Notes under the pieces: generated by a model
Told to the model about the DNA's origin: nothing
Database searches by the model: none
The model's input: only the letters and a program-made list of their open reading frames with translations
Program-made: the position numbers and the translations under genes
From: Congregicoccus sp964517665
GTDB lineage: Bacteria > Verrucomicrobiota > Verrucomicrobiia > Opitutales > Opitutaceae
Assembly: GCA_964517665.1 (NCBI GenBank)
Contig: CAZFCY010000003.1
Coordinates: 13,818-77,817, forward strand
Direction: 5' to 3'
Length of the DNA stretch: 64,000 nucleotides
Shown: piece after piece, positions 43,248 through 51,626 of the stretch
Layout: each line of letters begins with the position of its first letter
How positions within the stretch are numbered: position 1 is the first letter of the stretch

Positions 43248-44405
43248 TCAGGGTCGGACGACGCGGGCGGTCCCGCCCGCGGCCGGTTTTCCTTCCAACA
43301 ACCGTTTCAACTCCGCGAGGAAACGCTCGTTCTGTTCGCGCGTTCCCACCGAAACGCGTATCCAGTCCGGCATGGCATAACCGCCCATCGGGCGGACGAT
43401 CACGCCCGCGCGCTGCAGATCGGCAAACACCTGCGCGCCGTTGCCGACGCGCACCGTGATGAAATTGCCCACGCTCGGGATGAACTCGAGGCGCATCGCC
43501 GTGAAGGCCGCCGCCAGTTGCGCGAGCCCGGCGGCGTTGCTCTCGCGGCTGCGGCGCACCCAGGCGGTGTCGTCGAGCGCGGCTTCGGCCGCGGCGAGCG
43601 CCACGGCGTTGACGTTGAAGGGCTGGCGCACGCGATTGAGCAGCGCGATGAATTCGCGCGACGCATGGCCGTAACCCACGCGAAGCCCCGCGAGGCCGTA
43701 GATCTTCGAAAACGTGCGCAGGCAGATGACGCGCCGGCCCTCCGCGATCAGCGGCCGCAGATCGGGCGGGTTGTCCTGGTATTCTGAATACGCCTCGTCG
43801 TGGACGAAAACCACATGCGGCGGCAGCGCCCTCGCGAACGCCTCGATCTCCCCCGGCGGGTTCGCCGTGCCCGTCGGATTGTTCGGGCTGGGCAGAAACA
43901 CGAGCTTCGTTCGCGGCGTGATCGCCGCCAGCAGCGCGCCGAGGTCGTGCGTGTGATCGACCAGCGGAACCTCGACGGCCTTCCCGCCGAAGAGCAGCGT
44001 GACGAGCTTGTAAACCGCGAAGGCCGGCGCGCCCATCACCGCTTCGTCGCCCGCGCCGAGAAAGACGTGGCCGAGCAATTCGAGGACCTCGTTGGACCCG
44101 TTTCCGATCACGAACTGATCGGGTGAAAGATCGAACGCGCGCGCCAGCCGCGCGCGCAGGCGCACGGCCCCGCCATCCGGATACAACTCGAATTCACGCG
44201 CCGCGCGTTCGGCCGCGGCGATGCCGAGCGGCGAGGCTCCGAGCGGGTTCTCGTTGGACGCCATCTTGACGATCGAAGCCGGATCGAGGCCGAGTTCGCG
44301 CGCCACGTCCTCGATGGGTTTTCCCGGCTCGTAAACCGGCTGCTTCAACACCTCCGGTCTCGCCAGATCGCTCAACGCCGACGGTTTGCTTCCCTCATTC
44401 TTCAT
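43248..44405 (-). CDS. hisC: Histidinol-phosphate aminotransferase
   Basis: HisC transfers an amino group to imidazole-acetol phosphate in histidine synthesis. The 385-residue PLP enzyme has VKMASNENPLGASPLGIAAA, ELYPDGGAVRLRARLARAFD, VIGNGSNEVLELLGHVF, VFLPSPNNPTGTANPPGEIE, VVFVHDEAYSEY (Asp/Tyr PLP contacts) and the Schiff-base Lys in LRTFSKIYGLAGLRVGYG. ATG 44405 is the good start. The gene stands alone, and its upstream region carries a perfect 42-bp palindrome shared with the divergent hydrolase gene. Confidence 0.94.
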   Translation of the reverse strand: MKNEGSKPSALSDLARPEVLKQPVYEPGKPIEDVARELGLDPASIVKMASNENPLGASPLGIAAAERAAREFELYPDGGAVRLRARLARAFDLSPDQFVIGNGSNEVLELLGHVFLGAGDEAVMGAPAFAVYKLVTLLFGGKAVEVPLVDHTHDLGALLAAITPRTKLVFLPSPNNPTGTANPPGEIEAFARALPPHVVFVHDEAYSEYQDNPPDLRPLIAEGRRVICLRTFSKIYGLAGLRVGYGHASREFIALLNRVRQPFNVNAVALAAAEAALDDTAWVRRSRESNAAGLAQLAAAFTAMRLEFIPSVGNFITVRVGNGAQVFADLQRAGVIVRPMGGYAMPDWIRVSVGTREQNERFLAELKRLLEGKPAAGGTARVVRP

Positions 44406-44479
44406 CGCAAAAGCGACATCCCTAACCGCCCCCTCGCACACGCGCCAAGTAAATCGTGCGCCCGGGAGCCTCTTCCTGA

Positions 44480-44521
44480 AAAGCCATTTATCTGTAACGT
44501 ACGTTACAGATAAATGGCTTT
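44480..44521. repeat. 42-bp palindrome, copy G (perfectly symmetric)
   Basis: Both 21-bp halves are exact reverse complements. Core TGTAACGTACGTTACA, arms ATTTAT/ATAAAT, ends AAAGCC/GGCTTT. Lies between divergent hisC and the hydrolase gene. Confidence 0.97.
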
Positions 44522-44569
44522 GACGAGGCGAGGGCGGATGGCAGGATGCCGGCGCGCGGGGCGCGATTT

Positions 44570-45718
44570 ATGAGGTGTTTCTCCCATCGCCTGCGGGCAG
44601 CAGGGTTTGGCGTGTTTTTCGGCGGCGTCGTGGCCGGGGTTTTCGGGTTGTGGCCGTTGCCGGCGGCAGGGACGAGACCGGATGGCGACGGCGGCGCTCC
44701 GACTCCTCCGAGCTTGCGCATGGTGGCGGGGGAGATCGAGGGCGCGAAATTCACGCTGGCGATTCCCGATCCCTGGAATCGCAACGTCCTCATCCTCGCG
44801 CACGGTTATCGGCCGGAGGGGGCGGCGCTCGCGGCGGAGGTTCCGTTGGAGGATCCGGCCTGCGCGCGGTTGATCGGCGTCGGCTGGATGGTTGCGGCCA
44901 CGAGCTATCGGCGGAACGGCATCATCGTGCGTGACGCGATCGCGGACATCAACGCCCTGCGCGACCACATCGAATCGACCGAAGCCGCGCCGCGGCTCGT
45001 CATCCTGCTGGGCGAATCGATGGGCGGCGCGATCGTGACGTCGATCGCGGAAAACCAGCCCGGTCGCTTCCATGGCGCGGTCGCGATCGGCGCGGCGCTC
45101 GAAGCGCGCGACGAGGGCGAGCCGCCGGCGTTGAGCCACGCGCCGCAGATCCCGTTGCTCTTTCTCACCAATCAATCCGAGTCGGCCGGGCCGGAAAACT
45201 ACGTCGCGGCCGCGGCGGATGCCCCCGTGCCGCCGGCGCGCTGGATCGTCGCCCGCGACGGGCACGTGAACGTCAATCCCGCCGAGCGCTCGCTCGCCCT
45301 CGACGCGCTCATCACGTGGATCACCACCAACCAGATCGAACGCGCGCGCGACGCGACCGTCGCGATCGACGCGGGGCCGGCCGCGGTGAGTTTCTCCGGG
45401 AACGCCGTTCACGGCGCCGTGCGAAACGTGACCGACGCCCACGGAAACATCTTCACCACCTTTCGTCCGAGGGATCTCGCGGCGCTCGGGTTGAGGAAGG
45501 GCGAAGTCTTCGATCTCGAAGCGGGCGGAAAAACCTTTCGCGTGCGCTACGGCAACGACTACAGCGACGTGCCGCGCGGCGCATGGATCGCCTTCGACCG
45601 CGCCGAGGGCGTCGTGCTGATCGCGCGCAACTACGAAAACGCCGCCACCACGGCCGGCGTTTCCCGCGGCGATCCCCTCACGATCCGGCGGGTGGCGGAG
45701 AAGCCGGCGGAGCAATGA
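44570..45718 (+). CDS. Alpha/beta hydrolase fused to SAM-hydroxide-adenosyltransferase-like C-terminal domain
   Basis: The protein has 382 residues from ATG 44570 (alternative ATG 44546). A hydrophobic N-terminus (VFFGGVVAGVFGLWPLP) suggests export. The alpha/beta hydrolase part (about 45-265) has LILAHGYRPEG, the nucleophile LLGESMGGAIVTS (Ser in G-E-S-M-G) and the C-terminal His in RDGHVNV. Residues about 270-375 read GNAVHGAVRNVTDAHGNIFT, YSDVPRGAWIAFDRAEGVVL, IARNYENAATTAGVSRGDPL. This matches the C-terminal beta-barrel of SAM hydroxide adenosyltransferases. Fusion of these two is unusual. It converges on the HAD gene and overlaps it by 41 bp. Function unknown. Confidence 0.75.
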   Translation: MRCFSHRLRAAGFGVFFGGVVAGVFGLWPLPAAGTRPDGDGGAPTPPSLRMVAGEIEGAKFTLAIPDPWNRNVLILAHGYRPEGAALAAEVPLEDPACARLIGVGWMVAATSYRRNGIIVRDAIADINALRDHIESTEAAPRLVILLGESMGGAIVTSIAENQPGRFHGAVAIGAALEARDEGEPPALSHAPQIPLLFLTNQSESAGPENYVAAAADAPVPPARWIVARDGHVNVNPAERSLALDALITWITTNQIERARDATVAIDAGPAAVSFSGNAVHGAVRNVTDAHGNIFTTFRPRDLAALGLRKGEVFDLEAGGKTFRVRYGNDYSDVPRGAWIAFDRAEGVVLIARNYENAATTAGVSRGDPLTIRRVAEKPAEQ

Positions 45719-46307
45719 CGCGGCTGGGGACGAGCACGCAGTCCATGCCGGCGGCGGCGGCGGCGCGGCGGCCCATCTCCGCATCCTCGAAGACGAGGCA
45801 TTCGCGCGGCGGCGCCCCCATCCTTTCCGCGGCGAGCAGGAACATATCCGGCGCGGGCTTGCCGTGCGCGACATCCTCCGGCGTGACGACGATCGGAAAC
45901 AGATCGAGCAATCCGCTCGCCTCGAGCGCGCGGCGCACCACATGCCGCATCCCGCCGGAAGCGACGGCGAGCGGAAGGCCCCGGGCCTTTCTCTCACGCG
46001 CAAAAGCCGCGACCGGCTCGATCACTTTGATCTCCGCGAGCACCGTGAAATAGATCTCCTCCTTCGCGTGGGCGACGGCGAGCGGATCCATCTTCGTGCC
46101 GTGGCGTTCGTTGAGCATCTCGATGATCCGCGGGGTCGGCACTCCTCCGAGAGAGTAGAAAAAATCCTCGCTGAACTCGTGCGCAAAGCCGGCCTGGCGC
46201 AGGCCCTCGGTCCAGGCTCGGAAATGCGCGGGCATGGAGTCGATGAGCGTGCCATCGAGATCGAAAATGTATCCGGCGTATTCGCGGTCGGGAAACGTGA
46301 TGTCCAT
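45678..46307 (-). CDS. HAD-family phosphatase (beta-phosphoglucomutase/phosphatase-like)
   Basis: This 209-residue HAD protein has motif I YIFDLDGTLIDS (nucleophile Asp plus acid Asp), a helical cap with HFRAWTEGLRQAGFAHEFSE, motif II LAVASGGM, motif III HGKPAPDMFL (Lys) and motif IV CLVFEDAEMGRRAAAAAG. It acts on a small phosphorylated sugar or nucleotide; the beta-phosphoglucomutase subfamily is closest. ATG 46307 is set by the domain start. The 3' end overlaps the convergent hydrolase gene by 41 bp, and both reading frames there look real. Confidence 0.9.
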   Translation of the reverse strand: MDITFPDREYAGYIFDLDGTLIDSMPAHFRAWTEGLRQAGFAHEFSEDFFYSLGGVPTPRIIEMLNERHGTKMDPLAVAHAKEEIYFTVLAEIKVIEPVAAFARERKARGLPLAVASGGMRHVVRRALEASGLLDLFPIVVTPEDVAHGKPAPDMFLLAAERMGAPPRECLVFEDAEMGRRAAAAAGMDCVLVPSRVIAPPASPPPAGS

Positions 46308-46463
46308 CGCGCCGGAGCAAACGCGCGTCCCCGCGCCACGCCAACCCGAATCCCCCGGGCGGATCGCAGGACGCAACTTGCGAACACGCGATTCGACGCG
46401 AGACTCATGTGACTTCGAAGCGGGTTGCGGCGTCTATCGTGAACCTGTTTCGTGATTCCCCCC

Positions 46464-47546
46464 ATGCGCCGTAAAGCCACCCTCATCGTCCTTGGAGCCG
46501 TCGTCCTCGCGGCGGCGATCGTCCTGCCGCGTGTGTTCACGCAGGCACAGCACAAGCCGGAGGCCGACGAGGCGCCGGCGAGCGCGGGGGCCTCGCGGAG
46601 CGGGGCGGTGAAAGTGCTGGTTCACCGCGTGAAGCCGCGCACGCTGGCCGAAAAGATCACGGCCAACGGCACCGTGCTCGCGAACGAATCGGTCGAGTTG
46701 CGCAGCGAGATCGCCGGAAAGGTGATCGCGATCAGCTTCGAGGAGGGCGGGCGTGTGCAGGAAGGGGACGTGCTTCTCACCACCAACGACAGCGAATTGC
46801 AGGCGCAGCTACGGCAGACGCTCTATCGCATCGACCTCGCGAAGACGCGCGTCGATCGCCAGCGGCAGTTGCTCGATCAGGGAAGCACGGCGCAGGACGC
46901 GTTCGATTCCGCCGCCAACGAGGCGCGCGTGCTCGAGGCCGAGGCGGACCTGATCCGCGCGCAATTGGAAAAGACGCGGATCCTTGCCCCGTTTTCCGGC
47001 ATGATCGGGCTGCGCATGGTGAGCGAGGGCAGTTACATCACGCCATCCACCGCGATCGCCACGCTGCAGGACATCGACAGCCTGAAGATCGATTTCTCCG
47101 TGAGCGAGCGCCACATGGAGCGCCTTCATCCCGGCACCCCGATCACCTTCACGGCGGGAGGCGGCAACGAGAGATACACCGGGAAGATCTACGCGATCGA
47201 ACCGGCGGTCGACCTGAACACGCGCACGATCCTGCTTCGCGCCCGGACGGCGAACACCTCGGGGCGCCTGCTTCCGGGGGCGTACGCGAACGTCGAGGTG
47301 ACGCTCGACGAGATCAAGGACGCGATCCTCGTGCCGACAAACGCGATCATACCCGGGCTCAACCAGCGCTCGCTCTTCGTGGTCAAGGACGGCAAGGCCG
47401 TCTTGCGCGCCGTGGAAACGGGTATCCGCCTCGACCGCGAGATCCAGATCGTCAGCGGACTCGAGCCGGATGCGATGGTGATCACGAGCGGACTGCTGAT
47501 GTTGCGCGATGGCGCGCCGGTGGAGTTGCTCGACACCGAGTCGTAA
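46464..47546 (+). CDS. RND efflux periplasmic adaptor (membrane fusion protein)
   Basis: This 360-residue adaptor links an inner-membrane RND pump to an outer-membrane channel. It has an N-terminal anchor helix (ATLIVLGAVVLAAAIVLP), the barrel-sandwich (VELRSEIAGKVIAISFEEGG), a short coiled coil (RIDLAKTRVDRQRQLLDQGS), ILAPFSGMIGLRMVSEGSYI and membrane-proximal barrels. ATG 46464 is preferred to the upstream GTG. It is followed 21 bp later by the permease gene. No TolC-like gene is near. Confidence 0.92.
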   Translation: MRRKATLIVLGAVVLAAAIVLPRVFTQAQHKPEADEAPASAGASRSGAVKVLVHRVKPRTLAEKITANGTVLANESVELRSEIAGKVIAISFEEGGRVQEGDVLLTTNDSELQAQLRQTLYRIDLAKTRVDRQRQLLDQGSTAQDAFDSAANEARVLEAEADLIRAQLEKTRILAPFSGMIGLRMVSEGSYITPSTAIATLQDIDSLKIDFSVSERHMERLHPGTPITFTAGGGNERYTGKIYAIEPAVDLNTRTILLRARTANTSGRLLPGAYANVEVTLDEIKDAILVPTNAIIPGLNQRSLFVVKDGKAVLRAVETGIRLDREIQIVSGLEPDAMVITSGLLMLRDGAPVELLDTES

Positions 47547-47567
47547 GCCCAAGCCGAGCGTTCCTCC

Positions 47568-50500
47568 ATGAGTCTCTCCTCCGTCAGCATTCACCGGCCT
47601 GTCCTCGCGATCGTGATGTCGATCGTCCTGGTGATCTTCGGCCTGGTCAGTTTCAACTTCCTCGGCGTGCGCGAGTTTCCCGCCGTGGATCCGGCCGTCG
47701 TCTCCGTCTCGACCAGCTACCCGGGCGCGAACGCGCAGGTGATCGAGTCCCAAATCACCACGCCGCTCGAGGAGGAGATCAACTCCGTGCCCGGCATCCG
47801 CACGCTCACCTCGGTCAGTCGCGACGGGCGGAGCACGATCACGGTGGAGTTTCAGCTCGGCATCGATCTCGAGACCGCGGCCAACGACGTCCGCGACAAG
47901 GTCTCCGGCGCGGTCGGCGAACTCCCTCCCGATGCCGAGCCGCCGCGCGTGGCCAAGGCCGACGCGGATTCCGTGCCGGTTGTCTTCCTTGGCGTGGAAA
48001 GCGCGCGCCGCGACCTTCTCGATCTCTCGCAATTCGCCGACACGGTGGTCAAGGCCAAGCTCGAGACCATCCCCGGCGTGAGCGAAGTGGACATCTGGGG
48101 CGAGCGTGAATACGCGATGCGCCTGTGGATGGAGCCGCAACGGCTGGCCGCCTATGGCCTGACTCCGCTCGACATCCGCAATGCGCTCAACCAGGCGAAC
48201 GTCGAGCTGCCGTCCGGCCGCGTCGAGGGCGGCCTGATCGAACTGACCGTGCGCACGATGAGCCGCCTCTCCACCGTGGAGGACTTCAACGACCTCGTGA
48301 TCAAGCGCCTCGGCGACAACCTCGTGCGCTTCCGCGACGTCGGCTACGCCGAACTCGGCGCGGTGAACGAACGCACGCTGTTGCGCACGAACGGCGTGCC
48401 GATGGTCGGCGTCGTCCTGCGGCCCCAGCCGGGCGCGAACTTCATCTCGATCGTCGATGAGTTCAACCGGCGCGTGGAGCAGCTCAAACGCGAACTCCCG
48501 GACGACATCGAAGTCGCCATCGGCTTCGACGTCAGCTCCTACATCCGCGATTCCGTCTCGGAACTGCAGGAAACCATCTTCATCGCGGTCATGCTGGTGG
48601 TGCTCGTCATCTTCTTCTTCCTGCGCGAATGGCGGAGCACGTTCATCCCCGTCATCGTCATCCCGATCTCGCTCGTCGGCACGTTCTTCGTGATGTACAT
48701 CGCGGGCTTCTCGATCAACGTGCTCACGATGCTCGGCCTCGTGCTCGCGATCGGCATCGTGGTGGACGACGCGATCGTGGTGCTCGAAAACATCTACACG
48801 AAGATCGAGGCCGGCATGGCGCCGATCGAGGCCGGCATCGTCGGGGTGAGGGAAATCTTCCTCGCCGTCGTCGCCACGACCGTGGCCCTGGCGGTGGTGT
48901 TCATGCCGCTGCTGTTTCTCGGCGGCCTGACCGGCCGGCTCTTCCGCGAGTTCGGCGTGGTGCTCGCGGGCTCGGTCATCATCTCGGCCTTCGTCGCGCT
49001 CACCCTCACGCCGATGCTGAGCGTGCGGCTGCTCAAGCGCGGCGCGCACAATTCATGGCTCTATCGCACGACCGAGCCGTTCTTCGTCGGCATGGCGCGC
49101 GGCTACCGCGGGACGCTCGCCGCATTCCTGCGCGCGCGCTGGCTCGCGATCCCCGTCCTCGTCGGGATGCTCGCGATCGCGGGATATTATCTCACCCGCC
49201 TGCCGCGGGAACTCGCGCCGATGGAGGATCGCGGATCGTTTCGCGTGCAGGTGACCGCGCCGGAAGGCACCTCCTACGAATCGATGGCGGAACTCATGAC
49301 GCGCGTGGACGAAACGACGCGCCACGCCGTTCCCGAGGCATTCTCGGTCGTCACGATCACCTCGCCCGGGTTCGGCTCGGCTTCGTCCGTCAACTCCGGC
49401 TCCGTGCGCGTGCGGCTCGTTCCCGCCGCGGAACGCGCGCGCGCGCAGGGGGAGATCGTGGCGGCGCTGACACGGGAGCTGGCCGGATTTTCCGAGGGAC
49501 GAATCGTCGTCATCCAGGATCCCACCATCGGTGGGCGGCGCAGCGGCCTGCCCGTGCAGTTCGTCATCCAGGCGCGCACGCTCGAGCAGTTGCAGGCGGC
49601 CATCCCGGGGTTCCTCGAGGAGGTGGAGGAGAATCCGGTCTTCACCTTCGCGGACGTGGACCTGAAGTTCACCAAGCCGGAACTCGCGATCGAGATCGAC
49701 CGCAACCGCGTGCAGGTGCTCGGCGTGTCCGTGCTCGAAGTGGCGCAGACCCTGCAAAGCGCGCTCAGCGGCCAGCGCTTCGGCTACTTCATCATGGACG
49801 GAAAACAGCACGAGATCATCGGCCAGCTCGATCGGCGCTACCGCAGCCAGACGATCGATCTGCGCCAGATCAACGTGCGCTCGGCGTCGGGGCAGCCGGT
49901 GCCGCTGGACAACGTCATCCGCGTGAGCGAATCGAGCAGCCCGCCGACGCTGTATCGGTATGATCGTTACGCGGCCGCGACCATCTCCGCGCAGCTCGCG
50001 CCGGGAAAGACGATCGCCGACGGCATCGCCGAGATGCGCGCGATCGCGCAGCGCCGGCTCGACGACACCTACTTCACCGCGCTGGCCGGCGACTCGAAGG
50101 AATTCGAGGAAAGCTCCAGCAGCCTGGCCTTCGTTTTCGTCTTCGCCCTCGTGCTCGTCTATCTCGTGCTCGCGGCGCAGTTCGAGAGTTTCCGCGATCC
50201 ATTCGTCATCATGCTGACCGTGCCGCTCGCGCTCGGCGGCGCGCTCTTCGCCCTCGGGCTGTTCGGGCAGACGCTCAACATTTTCAGCCAGATCGGCCTG
50301 ATCATGCTCATCGGCCTCGTGACGAAAAACGGCATCCTCATCGTCGAGTTCGCCAATCAGCGAAAGGCCTCGGGGCTGAACGTGCGCCAGGCCATCGTCG
50401 AGGCCTCGGCCTCGCGCTTCCGGCCGATTCTGATGACCAGTCTCTCGACCATGCTGGGCATTCTCCCGATCGCGATCGCGTTCGGCGCGGGCTCGGAGAG

Positions 50501-50669
50501 CCGCGTGTCGATGGGCATCGCCGTCATCGGCGGCATTCTCACCGGCACGGTGCTGTCGCTCTACGTGGTTCCCGCGGTTTACTCGATGGTCTCGCGCGAA
50601 CTCACCGTCGAGCAGCGCGAGGCGCTCACGCTCGAGGAGGATACCGCGCTGGCGCAGCCGGCGAAGTAG
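47568..50669 (+). CDS. RND-family efflux permease (HAE1/AcrB-like)
   Basis: The 1033-residue proton-driven pump has the standard two-fold layout with 12 helices and two large periplasmic loops. The N-terminus is VSIHRPVLAIVMSIVLVIFG, the pore domain PGANAQVIESQITTPLEEEI, and the helix-4 acidic pair is in LAIGIVVDDAIVVLENIYTK. FGRTG-type helix ends and ILTGTVLSLYVVPAVYSMVS follow. It ends VEQREALTLEEDTALAQPAK. A 3' remnant with a very similar tail exists at 56740-56847, past the restriction island, so a tandem paralogue may once have been present. Substrates unknown. Confidence 0.94.
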   Translation: MSLSSVSIHRPVLAIVMSIVLVIFGLVSFNFLGVREFPAVDPAVVSVSTSYPGANAQVIESQITTPLEEEINSVPGIRTLTSVSRDGRSTITVEFQLGIDLETAANDVRDKVSGAVGELPPDAEPPRVAKADADSVPVVFLGVESARRDLLDLSQFADTVVKAKLETIPGVSEVDIWGEREYAMRLWMEPQRLAAYGLTPLDIRNALNQANVELPSGRVEGGLIELTVRTMSRLSTVEDFNDLVIKRLGDNLVRFRDVGYAELGAVNERTLLRTNGVPMVGVVLRPQPGANFISIVDEFNRRVEQLKRELPDDIEVAIGFDVSSYIRDSVSELQETIFIAVMLVVLVIFFFLREWRSTFIPVIVIPISLVGTFFVMYIAGFSINVLTMLGLVLAIGIVVDDAIVVLENIYTKIEAGMAPIEAGIVGVREIFLAVVATTVALAVVFMPLLFLGGLTGRLFREFGVVLAGSVIISAFVALTLTPMLSVRLLKRGAHNSWLYRTTEPFFVGMARGYRGTLAAFLRARWLAIPVLVGMLAIAGYYLTRLPRELAPMEDRGSFRVQVTAPEGTSYESMAELMTRVDETTRHAVPEAFSVVTITSPGFGSASSVNSGSVRVRLVPAAERARAQGEIVAALTRELAGFSEGRIVVIQDPTIGGRRSGLPVQFVIQARTLEQLQAAIPGFLEEVEENPVFTFADVDLKFTKPELAIEIDRNRVQVLGVSVLEVAQTLQSALSGQRFGYFIMDGKQHEIIGQLDRRYRSQTIDLRQINVRSASGQPVPLDNVIRVSESSSPPTLYRYDRYAAATISAQLAPGKTIADGIAEMRAIAQRRLDDTYFTALAGDSKEFEESSSSLAFVFVFALVLVYLVLAAQFESFRDPFVIMLTVPLALGGALFALGLFGQTLNIFSQIGLIMLIGLVTKNGILIVEFANQRKASGLNVRQAIVEASASRFRPILMTSLSTMLGILPIAIAFGAGSESRVSMGIAVIGGILTGTVLSLYVVPAVYSMVSRELTVEQREALTLEEDTALAQPAK

Positions 50670-51050
50670 CAGAAGCCGGGCTTTACCGGTTTCACGCCGA
50701 AAGAAAGACGTCCGATCGAAAGCAGTGGCCGGGCAATGTGAATCGCGCAAGCGGCGTAAAGGTCGACATTGACGGTGGTCAGGTTGGACGCTTGCCGCGC
50801 GCCCGACGCCCATGTCAACTCTTGGCTGGCCCTTGGGCCGCTTCGCCTGGCCCGCGAACACCGAAGTCGCGGAGCGACTGCCGTTCACAAGCCCGGCGAT
50901 TCATCGCCGGGTTTCGATTGCGGAACCCGGCCGCGTCGCGGAGCGACGCTTGACCGAACGCCCGCCGCCTCATTCCGGACTCTTCCATCTGGGTTGCTTT
51001 GTTCCACGGCATCGTTGCCGTATGTGTAACCCATCATCCTGGACTGTTTG
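50670..51050. other. Intergenic region before restriction island, with repeats
   Basis: No gene is seen in these 381 bp. A strong hairpin with stem AAGCCCGGCGAT / ATCGCCGGGTTT lies at 50889-50914. The 13-mer GTCGCGGAGCGAC occurs at 50866-50878 and again at 50935-50947. This marks the left boundary of the island and could terminate transcription from the efflux operon. Confidence 0.6.
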
Positions 51051-51380
51051 TCACCTATCCTGCCGAATCGCACCCCGGCGCGTGGTCGACTTTGCCCCTC
51101 GGCTCCTTGCGGTGGATTTACCCCCGTATTTCTCCAGATCCTCGGTCAAGGCCATCGGGGCGACGTCGAAGTCGAACAGATCCCTCAACTCAAGACCACA
51201 CGCCTTGGACAGTTTCACCAACGTCGAAAGGCGAATGTCGGGTTTACGACCGGCCTCGATCGCCTGGTAATGCTTGTATTTAAGGCCGGCCCGCTCGGCA
51301 AACGCTTCCTGGCTGAGTCCGCAGGCCTCGCGGATCTGCCTTATTCGCGCCAACAAGCGCCTCACTACGTCGTTTGCCAC
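51051..51380 (-). CDS. XRE-family helix-turn-helix protein (predicted RM controller)
   Basis: This 109-residue protein starts at GTG 51380. The N-terminal 70 residues form an HTH_XRE domain, IREACGLSQEAFAERAGLKY then KHYQAIEAGRKPDIRLSTLV. The tail is basic (GGKSTARSRGAKSTTRRGAI). It is divergent from the two methyltransferase genes, the usual arrangement for restriction-modification controller proteins. The shared 246-bp spacer has two similar half-palindrome boxes (51413-51431 and 51441-51459) that could be its operators. The controller role is inference. Confidence 0.8.
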   Translation of the reverse strand: MANDVVRRLLARIRQIREACGLSQEAFAERAGLKYKHYQAIEAGRKPDIRLSTLVKLSKACGLELRDLFDFDVAPMALTEDLEKYGGKSTARSRGAKSTTRRGAIRQDR

Positions 51381-51412
51381 GACAAAGCTTAGCCGGAGCC
51401 TCCGCAGTCAGA

Positions 51413-51459
51413 CACTCCCCTGCCGGTAGTGCTGGCTTTACACCCCTCTATCGGTAGTG
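51413..51459. promoter_or_regulatory. Tandem candidate operator boxes upstream of XRE and methyltransferase genes
   Basis: Two 19-bp boxes, 51413-51431 and 51441-51459, start 28 bp apart. Both end GGTAGTG (CCGGTAGTG and TCGGTAGTG) and begin CACTCCC / CACCCCT, giving imperfect CAC(T)-CC...GG-AGTG dyads. The spacing and position between the divergent XRE and methyltransferase genes resemble C-box operators. Binding is not proven. Confidence 0.5.
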
Positions 51460-51626
51460 CAATGGGAGATGGCCATGCGCCAGATCCTTGTCCGCCCCGC
51501 AACGCATCAACGCCATAGGGCCGCCACGGACCGGTTTCGCACCAGTTCCGGTCGCCTGGAGCACACCAGCCATCCCTCCGGCCGACACACCGCTGCCGGT
51601 CCGGTTCGTGCCCACCCGGTTCTCGC

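Noticed and set aside
28885..44521. Interpreting the 42-bp palindromes as ordinary Rho-independent terminators
   Set aside because: They lack T-tails, and several copies lie between divergent genes where no transcript ends.
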